From Stenopsyche tienmushanensis (lineage: Eukaryota > Arthropoda > Insecta > Trichoptera > Stenopsychidae): a stretch of DNA of 64,000 nucleotides. Each line of letters opens with the position of its first letter. The stretch's first letter is position 1. The translations under genes and the position numbers were made by a program. The notes below the pieces were generated by a model. That model saw nothing but the letters and a program-made list of their open reading frames with translations. It did not search any database and had not been told where the DNA came from. Of this stretch, positions 57,021 through 64,000 are shown one piece after another. The stretch lies in assembly GCA_008973525.1 (NCBI GenBank), contig WACJ01000314.1, positions 1-64,000 of the forward strand, in the 5' to 3' direction.

Positions 57021-58415
57021 AATTCCCTGCTAATATTGTTTACTTGGCACAAAATTCAATATAGTTCACGCTTAAAAATAAAAATGTTGTTTACACTTTC
57101 CACTGATTTTAAAGCTAGGTTATAGTACTTAAATATAAATGCATCACCGCTTAAGATATACGCACACAATTGTTATACCGCCATCTGATGGTGAAACGGC
57201 AGAAACTTATTCACATACCCAATAGTAAATTATTGATAATCTCCAAATTTTGGTTTGTCGATTGACAGCTGCTTTTAAGGATATTATCGTTTAATACCAA
57301 AAAAAAAAAAAATTTCAAGATTTCTAATATATTTGTTATAGAAAACATTAAAAGCCGTATGATTCCGATGACTATAGTTGTAATAATATTTAATGTTTCT
57401 GTTTGTTTTTTAAATATGTATATTCAGGTGCATTGTAGTATTAATATCAGGTAACCACACTTGAGCTAGCAACGTATAAACCTTCTAAATGTTATCATTT
57501 TATTTTATAAATTTGTGCATATTTAAAATGTATTGAAATGATTTCTTTACTGTTTACTGTAGGTCATCTAATTTCTTGTTTTTATATCCCAGCCAGAAAA
57601 TAACTGTAGCTAATATGGATGATGTAGTTCTCGCAAAAATTAACCCTCAGTATTGAAGGAATGATCTTATTAAATGGTGTATCATAATTATTAAAATTAA
57701 TATAGTCGAATAATATTTCTTAAATAATGTAATTAATGAGGCGTTGTAAAAATTAAGCATAGGACAAATATCAAATATTATTACTGAATTTGAAATGTTG
57801 CATATGAAATAAAATGTTTTTAAATGCACTTGCAATCAATGCAATGCTACTTTGTTTAGTAAAATTGTTTAGTGTTGCCTAGATTTTATCCTATACTAAA
57901 AATATCAAACAATCAAAAAGATTGATAAACGATTGTTTTATATCAAATACCTGATTATTGACATCATTGAGAATAATTTATAAATTAGCGAGGATAATAT
58001 GATAGCATCACACAATGGCTGTATTAAGATAGAAAAATAAAAAAAAAAATTTTAATCACACGAGACAAAATTTTATCCTTAAGCAATATACTTCTAGGGT
58101 AGTCAGCTAGAAAACTAACTAATTTCTTTGATGTTGTAAAGAAACAGTTACGATAAAAAAAGCTCATAAGGCATTTTCCTATTTCCTTTCAACGGCATTG
58201 ATCACAATCAATTTCTCCAAACTGTTCTCGTTTCTTCTTGTCATGTGTCCATAGAGTTGAAGAACACATTGTAAACAAATTGTGGATAAACAAATCTTGA
58301 TCTTGATTTCATCCAGAATTGATCGCTTTATCTGCTTTTCAGTTCATGAGACTCACCTGCCTCGCCATAAAACCCGTTGTCAGCACCGCATCACAAATCT
58401 ACTATCCTTTCAATA
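57021..58415. other. no gene recognised
   Basis: AT-rich sequence without convincing coding potential on either strand. Confidence 0.45.
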
Positions 58416-58417
58416 TT

Positions 58418-59190
58418 TTCATCGGTTAATCCTGGAGGTGTAACCTCCAGGATTCACCCTCAATACCACCAAATATTTCGTCTTTTCATAGTTAATTTTC
58501 ATGCCAAAATTAGCAGCAGTTCCGTCGATAGACGTAAGTGCCGCCAAAAGCCTCCGATCTCGATTTAACCACGACGTCAATGTCATCAGCAAAGGCCTAA
58601 TGCATTGCATTATCCTTCCATGGAGTTGCGTGTCCCGATCTGCCAGCCTCCCTCATAATTCTCTCCAACGCAATATTAAAAAGTAATGTGGAGAGGGCAT
58701 CCCCCTGTCTGACTCCCGTCGTTACCTCGAAAGGCTCCAACAGGGCACCGTTGGAGCGAACTATACTAATAGATCCGGACACACACATCCTTTACAGTCT
58801 CACCAGCTTACTCGGGATTCCCATCTCCAACATATGCCCTGCAAAAATCTATAAATATGTGAAGGAAATCAACACTGTATACCTACATTTTTTGCGAGAA
58901 TATTCTCACATTAAATAATTGGTCCACAGTGGATTTGCCCGGTCTGAAACCGCATTGGTACTCCCCGAGAAGTTCTTTCACGATGGGAGACAGTCGTCAT
59001 TTTTGAATGACTCTTCTAGTTCGTCCATCTGGCATAGTATAAATCGTCGCTTCGCCAATCTGACAAACTCATAAAAGGCTTTTAACGAGGCGAGTTTTGA
59101 TTGAGTTTTGAGTTTTGGTTTCCAAATCTTAAACATCTGAGTCATTGTTGATTTCTCCATCGCATTCTCCGCCATTGGAGATGACAGATT
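58418..59190 (-). mobile_element. non-LTR retrotransposon reverse transcriptase fragment
   Basis: On the minus strand, in order: IVKELLGEYQCGFRPGKSTV then DQLFNVRIF (about 58986-58900), MCVSGSISIVRSNGALLEPF and VTTGVRQGDALSTLLFN (58788-58675), and AFADDIDVVVKSRS in another frame (about 58600-58560), with GMKINYEKTKYLVV near 58500. These are fingers/palm motifs of LINE reverse transcriptases, including the catalytic FADD box. Frameshifts and stops separate them, so it is dead. The clade is unresolved; RTE-like wording (QCGFRPGKST, GVRQGDALS) is suggestive only. Confidence 0.85.
58428..58454. repeat. hairpin with 12-bp perfect arms
   Basis: AATCCTGGAGGT and ACCTCCAGGATT are separated by GTA. 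It lies at the 3' end of the retrotransposon fragment. Confidence 0.85.
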
Positions 59191-59281
59191 CGAGGTAGTT
59201 TAAATCGTTGACAATTTGTGTCTGTCAATTATCATAAAAAAATTAATTTCAATTTACAGGCATTCTTAGAAGACATTAAAA

Positions 59282-61670
59282 ATGGAAAACACCGACAGTA
59301 TAAAGATGTTAAGGAATAAAATTTCCAGTGCGACCAGTCGACTCAAACAGGATTATCTGAGATTGAAAACTGATCCTGTACCATACATAACAGCTGAACC
59401 TCTACCTGCCAATATATTAGAATGGTAAAAATTTTTGCAAATAATACTAATGTATCCTTTGAAATGCGTTATTAATTAGATTTTTTTTACAGGCATTTTG
59501 TTTTACGAGGGCCAGAACAGAGTCCCTTCGAAGGTGGTTTTTATCATGGTAAATTAATGTTTCCTAGAGATTTTCCATTTAGACCTCCTTCTATTTATAT
59601 GATAACACCGAATGGACGTTTTAAAACCAATACTCGTCTATGCTTAAGTATATCAGGTATAGGGCACATTATTAGAATTTGATTAGAAATGTTTTGCACG
59701 TATCTAATCTCTATTTCATTTTCTAGATTTCCATCCTGATACTTGGAATCCGGCATGGTCAGTTTCGACAATTTTAACTGGACTCTTAAGTTTTATGGTA
59801 CGATATTTTTATCCCTATTTTGAATATACGTTGCGTTTGCTGATTGTGAATTAAATGGCGTTTTAACAATAAACTATTGCTAATGAGTGCGATTTTTGTA
59901 CAATTGTTGCGTTTGAATACCTGATGAAAAATGCTTTTTTTTAATAGATTCAGTATATTTTGCTGAATAATGTGTCTATTTTGCAAGCGTTTTTGAGCGA
60001 TTCTTTTTGTTTGATGGTTTTCACAGCCAAATTCCATGATAAAAGTATTTTGACAGATAATAAAAGTGTGTCAACAACAAAAGTTGTAGATATTCTGCTA
60101 ATTTGCTAAATTTATCTTTCACACTATTTTTATCTTGAAAAAGTTTTTTATTATAGTACATTTAATTAACATCAACAAATTATCTTAATTTTTAAATAAA
60201 AAGTCAAACTGCCGTATGTTTTATGATGTAATAATTGATAATTATTGAAAACTATTTTGATTCATTTTAATTACAGATGAACAACGATTTAGCAATTCAA
60301 AAGCTTTTGTATTATGTTGTGATTCATGTAATGCACATTTATAGGCTAATAAATAGATTTCTTTATTTAGTCAAATGATAAATAGTAACGGAAATTATGA
60401 AATGCATCCTATCCATTTGATTTCATATGTACTTTTATATTAATTAACCTTTCTTAGAATTATTCTATAATTGTGTTGCATTTTATATATCATAGATTAT
60501 GCACATTTATACAATATGATTAAACTTATGTTTGAATTCACTATTTGATTTTTAACCCTTTGCGCTCGAGGCCTTTTCATTCGGGCGAACCAGCAACTCG
60601 AGAGCAGTCAGCCGTTCCCGCTTATTTAATGAGTTCTTTACACAGACACAATAGAACACTTTAAACTTGTATATTTTAACATTATACATATTTTCATAGT
60701 TCATTGAAGGATATTTGTTAAACATTAAGTTATATATTTTTGCTTCTTATGGTATTTTATAAAACAATCTCCAAGGTGCTCTTGGCTTGTCGGGGCAAGT
60801 GTCACAGTGGTACACAGTTTGTCACCTTTGGCCAGGCCTGGATCATTGGGAACAATCCCTTTTTTGTTCAATCAAAATAACATGCAGCTTCCCATTTAGT
60901 CGGATGCCTTCTAAACTGCTCTGCGAAGTAGAAGCTGTGCTAGGTTGTCTTACACCGGATACAAACGGTATTCTTGCGGGGATTTCTTTGGATTCTGTGC
61001 ACATTGTCCATTTTAAAGGTTCAATCTCTTCTGTACAATCACTATGGCTTTCAGATTCAATATCCATTATTCAGATTTTTCGTCTTCTTACACCTATAAC
61101 CTCATCCGTGGTGCCCGAGAGGCAGCGCTCGAGCGCAAAGGGTTAAACTTGTCATTCAAAAAATAAAGATAGTGAAAATTCAATAAGTGTACGATGTACG
61201 ATCCTTGTAAATAGATTTGAAATTATGGAAACAAAAAAATATCTAATACTAACGCGTTGCTAAATTGAGGTTCAGCTGTATTTAAATATGTGGACAGAGC
61301 GATTATATTATGATTTATTTTGTGTATGCTCGGATCATGATTTCAGCTGGAAAAAACACCAACAATGGGATCATTAGAGTCTTCCGATTATGTGAAACGT
61401 CAGCTCGCTGTGCAATCATTGGAGGAGAATCTGAAAGATAGAATATTTCGTGAGCTCTTTCCTGACACTGCTCTCGAAATCACGGAGGCGCTTAAAATCA
61501 GAGAGGAAACAATTAGGGCCGAAAACATAACGGTATTTCCACACAACTCGATGCAAAACCAAGAACAGACCACGTTTCAATACGCACTTACAAATATAGG
61601 TGTTATTATAAGTTTTGTAATTTTCGGTTATGTGATCAAGTACGTGCTGAAAAATTTGTCATCGGAATAA
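59282..61670 (+). CDS. UBE2J2: ubiquitin-conjugating enzyme E2 J2 (Ubc6-type, tail-anchored), 4 coding exons, 233 aa
   Basis: Exons 59282-59424, 59493-59656, 59727-59797 and 61347-61670 join through GT-AG introns with frame kept (phases 2, 1, 0). A TTTACAG acceptor just upstream (exon from 59260) suggests a spliced 5' leader. The UBC fold covers about residues 10-160: [40 protein letters not shown] and the active-site region [20 protein letters not shown], with catalytic Cys98 and no canonical HPN motif, as usual for the Ubc6/UBE2J group. Residues about 207-226 form a single hydrophobic tail anchor ([19 protein letters not shown]). In this family the enzyme sits on the ER membrane facing the cytosol and passes ubiquitin to ER-associated-degradation ligases. 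Length is close to the human protein (259 aa). The gene looks intact; intron 3 contains a piggyBac remnant. Confidence 0.95.
60556..61142 (-). mobile_element. internally deleted piggyBac element in UBE2J2 intron 3
   Basis: Perfect 15-bp terminal inverted repeats (CCCTTTGCGCTCGAG and its reverse) are flanked by TTAA on both sides (60552-60555, 61143-61146). On the minus strand an open frame starts near one end (ATG at 61067, [20 protein letters not shown]) and then runs into a piggyBac C-terminal Cys-rich tail: EQKRDC, then past in-frame TGA codons [12 protein letters not shown]. The catalytic core is deleted and the tail broken, giving a 587-bp non-autonomous derivative. Confidence 0.9.
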
Positions 61671-61726
61671 CAGTAAAATCATTTTTATACATATTGTACT
61701 GTTTGAACTATGGTAAGTGAAATATA

Positions 61727-61874
61727 CAAGGTGCGCCAGGGAAACTACCTTATTGTAAAAATGAATAACGTTAACAGTATTGGAGATATCGGGAGAAAAA
61801 AAATTAAACTGATATCTTCTATACTGTTTGTGTTATTCATTTTTAAAATAAGGTAGTTTCCCTGACACACCCTG
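61727..61874. mobile_element. 148-bp fold-back MITE just downstream of the UBE2J2 stop codon
   Basis: The two halves are inverted copies of each other over about 60 bases: CCAGGGAAACTACCTTATT... AATGAATAAC near 61737-61772 and GTTATTCATTTTTAAAATAA then GGTAGTTTCCCTG near 61830-61864. They are flanked by TA on each side. It begins 57 bases after the UBE2J2 stop and so probably lies in its 3' UTR. Confidence 0.85.
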
Positions 61875-61879
61875 TATTT

Positions 61880-62050
61880 ATCATTTTGAGTAGACCTTCA
61901 TTTTTTACTTACTCGTTTAGAGTAGAATTTTATTAATGGGATTGAAAATAATCATGATCATGTAATAATGTAATGTATTTATTTATTAACTCTGAGTGGT
62001 GAGGGTTTTAAAATTTAGTTTTGATTGATTTTTAAGTAAATTTTTAATAG
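61880..62050. other. AT-rich spacer
   Basis: No feature recognised. It may contain the UBE2J2 poly(A) site. Confidence 0.3.
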
Positions 62051-62640
62051 ATCCGCTTATGAATATGTAATAGATTGTCCCGTTAGACATTACTCGTAAC
62101 AAAAACATTATTGATTAATTCCATCGATGCAATGTATTCTCCTTCAGTAGATACAACCTTTTGCCATTTATTTAATATATTTTTTAATTCCGGAAGATTA
62201 AAATTTAACAGGTTTTGATATAAAATATGTTTCGATTCCCCATTTTACCTCTTCTTAATTTATAGACCATATGGAAGGACTTCATGCTAGATTATCCCTT
62301 TGGAGTCCCATTAAACATTTAAAAGAAATTTTTTACTGTTAGACCTGGTCGAGGAATTGGTTTCTTTACCTACCCCTTTAAAAGCCATTGTCTTTTGTGT
62401 TTTGGATTTGAGTACAACACCCACTTTTCATCTTCAGTCACAAGATAGTGTAAAAGTGGTTGTTCCTTTTTTTGAAGATATTCGTACAGTATGCAATTTC
62501 GCATTAATGATTTGTTCAACACAAAAGCCACCATCTTGAAATGCAGTTTTTGTAGAAAATAACGCTTTCCATATGTTAGTCGACTAACAAAATATACAAT
62601 ACGTGTTGAGACACAACTGTTGGTCAAAAGCTAAGTATGA
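62050..62640 (-). mobile_element. mariner relic with internal deletion (copy 6)
   Basis: On the minus strand: LHYLVTEDEKWVLYSNPKHK (about 62459-62400, first catalytic Asp region), WDSKGIIQHEVLP (about 62310-62270), then a jump to the C-terminal NLPELKNILNKWQKVVSTEG with EYIAS (about 62205-62130). The segments holding the second and third catalytic Asp are missing. Confidence 0.75.
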
Positions 62641-62644
62641 AAAA

Positions 62645-63340
62645 AACGGCATTCCTAACGAGACAATCTAATATATGCACCCATAATTGTATTGTAATAT
62701 GCCCATACTTCGCTTTACGGCCTGGATACGTTCCGGAAAAGTTAACCGCGAATGCGAAAAGCAAAAATGGCACTATAGTGAAATATAGCAGCCGTATAGC
62801 GAGTTATCGGTATACTCCATTTGATACATTACATTTTTAGTCACCACTCAAAGGTTAGTTGTTATTTTTTTTGCGCTTAGAGACTATTTTTACAAGGTGT
62901 AAATCGCTCACCAAATCCAATTGTTTCAATGTGAAAATTTTAAATCACAAAGTTTATATTGCATTTTTTTATACAGCATCATGATTAGGAAATTATATTT
63001 AGATAAATTTAATTGATTATGAATGTACTTTCATTAATTTAAGATGTCAGTCTCGCCAAATGAGTCAATGTGTAAATATCGATACTAATAGATTCCCAAG
63101 GTTTTATAAAGATTTTTCACACGAGTTTAGGGAATATTGGTATTTTGAAGCACTAAAACGTTAAATGAGCACAGCTTTGATGAAAAATCTGCGCTGAAAA
63201 AAAAAATATCGCATATAATCTTGTTAAAAACATAAATATTACTTTTTTTAATTTTATCACAAAATGAATGTATGAGAGGAATCAATGCTTTGATATTATA
63301 ATAATGATTTCTATTATTCTTTCTCAAATATTAATTTTTA
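62645..63340. other. no gene recognised
   Basis: AT-rich with no supported feature. The open frames at 62637-62840 (plus) and 63127-63327 (minus) lack motifs. Confidence 0.4.
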
Positions 63341-63351
63341 ATTGAAAATAC

Positions 63352-63938
63352 CAGGGCTTCGAATCGTTTTTTTTTAAATTTCGGTTTCGGTTACGTTCCC
63401 GACATTTATATCGGTTTGGTTAGGGTTTTCGTTCTAGGAAAAATAACAGTTTTACCGGTTCTCGATTTTGCTCCAGATTTGATTTTATAAAATCTTTATT
63501 TTCTAGCATAATTTAGAACATATTATTCCTTCTTCCATAATAAGCATTCTACATGAATAATATAATCAAATTTACTCTCTTTAATAATAATTGATTTATT
63601 TGTTAACACATTGTATGCGGGAGACGAGGATTATGCCACTCATTGTGCACGGGAGACATCTCAGTCGATCAAAAACTATCAAACCGGATCCGCATACAAT
63701 GTCTTAGCATACGTACTTAGCTTAAATATAAACTCATTGTGCGTATGGCAAAATGCAATCAATTTCACAGTCCTAGAACATTTGGAGCAGACCTAATTTA
63801 AGCGCAATACAAAAACAACTGGTTTCCGAAATAAAGTGCCAAAAAATTGCACAACGGGCGAAGTACCGATTCAAAAACCCGAATAATAAGATAGCCGAAA
63901 CCGAATAATTATCAATTTCGTTATGGTTCGAAGTCCTG
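63352..63938. mobile_element. hAT-type MITE, 587 bp, with 8-bp target duplication
   Basis: Left end CAGGGCTTCGAATCG and right end, on the other strand, CAGGACTTCGAACCATAACG form imperfect inverted repeats. Flanks GAAAATAC (63344-63351) and GAAAATAT (63939-63946) are an 8-bp duplication with one mismatch, as expected for hAT. Related ends occur at 29470-29580 and internal parts near 24595-24700. The internal 12-bp inverted pair CATTGTATGCGG / CCGCATACAATG (63609-63620 and 63690-63701) could form a hairpin. The open frame 63611-63796 is not recognised. Confidence 0.85.
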
Positions 63939-64000
63939 GAAAATATGACCAAAGGAATATGAACGCAGTGATGTGGTAGAATACATTACGATTCAAATGA

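Noticed and set aside
1..64000. CRISPR array, bacterial operon, riboswitch or prokaryotic origin
   Set aside because: The DNA is eukaryotic, with spliced genes; there are no regularly spaced direct repeats and no ribosome-binding-site-led gene clusters.

Overview
The window is AT-rich nuclear DNA from an animal, most likely an insect. The evidence is split genes with GT-AG introns, a MADF-BESS regulator (a family expanded in arthropods), and many relics of mariner, piggyBac, hAT, pogo/Tigger and Helitron-like elements plus one non-LTR retrotransposon. I cannot place the order with confidence; Lepidoptera is possible but unproven.

Four genes can be reconstructed exon by exon. On the minus strand are two asparagine-synthetase-like (ASNS-like) paralogues: gene 1 (15613 down to 11881, 588 aa) and gene 2 (39328 down to 31321, 544 aa). 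Both have 11 coding exons with the same intron positions and phases, so they are a tandem duplication. On the plus strand between them is a compact MADF-BESS gene (about 25939-27102, 152 aa). Near the right end, on the plus strand, is a UBE2J2/Ubc6-type tail-anchored ubiquitin-conjugating enzyme (59282-61670, 233 aa).

The most interesting feature is the ASNS-like pair. Gene 1 keeps the ATP-pyrophosphatase (synthetase) motifs but has lost the glutaminase nucleophile (Cys2 to Ser) and two other glutaminase-site residues. Gene 2 keeps Cys2 and the glutamine-binding Asp but has lost the PP-loop Asp and the acidic FSGEGSDE-type residues, and it is cut short at the C-terminus. All reading frames and splice sites are intact in both. 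This looks like opposite decay of the two half-sites in a duplicated bifunctional enzyme, giving either two divided functions or two pseudoenzymes.

Region by region. 1-11880: repeat-rich, with mariner, hAT, piggyBac and Helitron-like relics and no gene. 11881-15613: ASNS-like 1. 15614-25450: GC-rich or ORF-bearing islands of unknown nature, an hAT-type repeat, a Tigger relic and Helitron-like copies. 25460-27102: MADF-BESS gene. 27103-31320: dispersed and inverted repeats and a 71-bp piggyBac-type micro-MITE. 31321-39328: ASNS-like 2, with hAT relics in its large introns. 39400-58400: mariners, a Helitron-like element, a pogo-type MITE, a pair of inverted repeats about 0.6 kb long, two orphan exon candidates on the minus strand and one candidate small secreted Cys-containing peptide. 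58418-64000: non-LTR retrotransposon fragment, UBE2J2 with a piggyBac remnant in intron 3 and a fold-back MITE just after its stop codon, a mariner relic and an hAT MITE with a near-perfect 8-bp target duplication.

Exon joins were derived by hand from reading-frame continuity, GT-AG sites and family resemblance. Untranslated ends, promoters and expression cannot be judged here.
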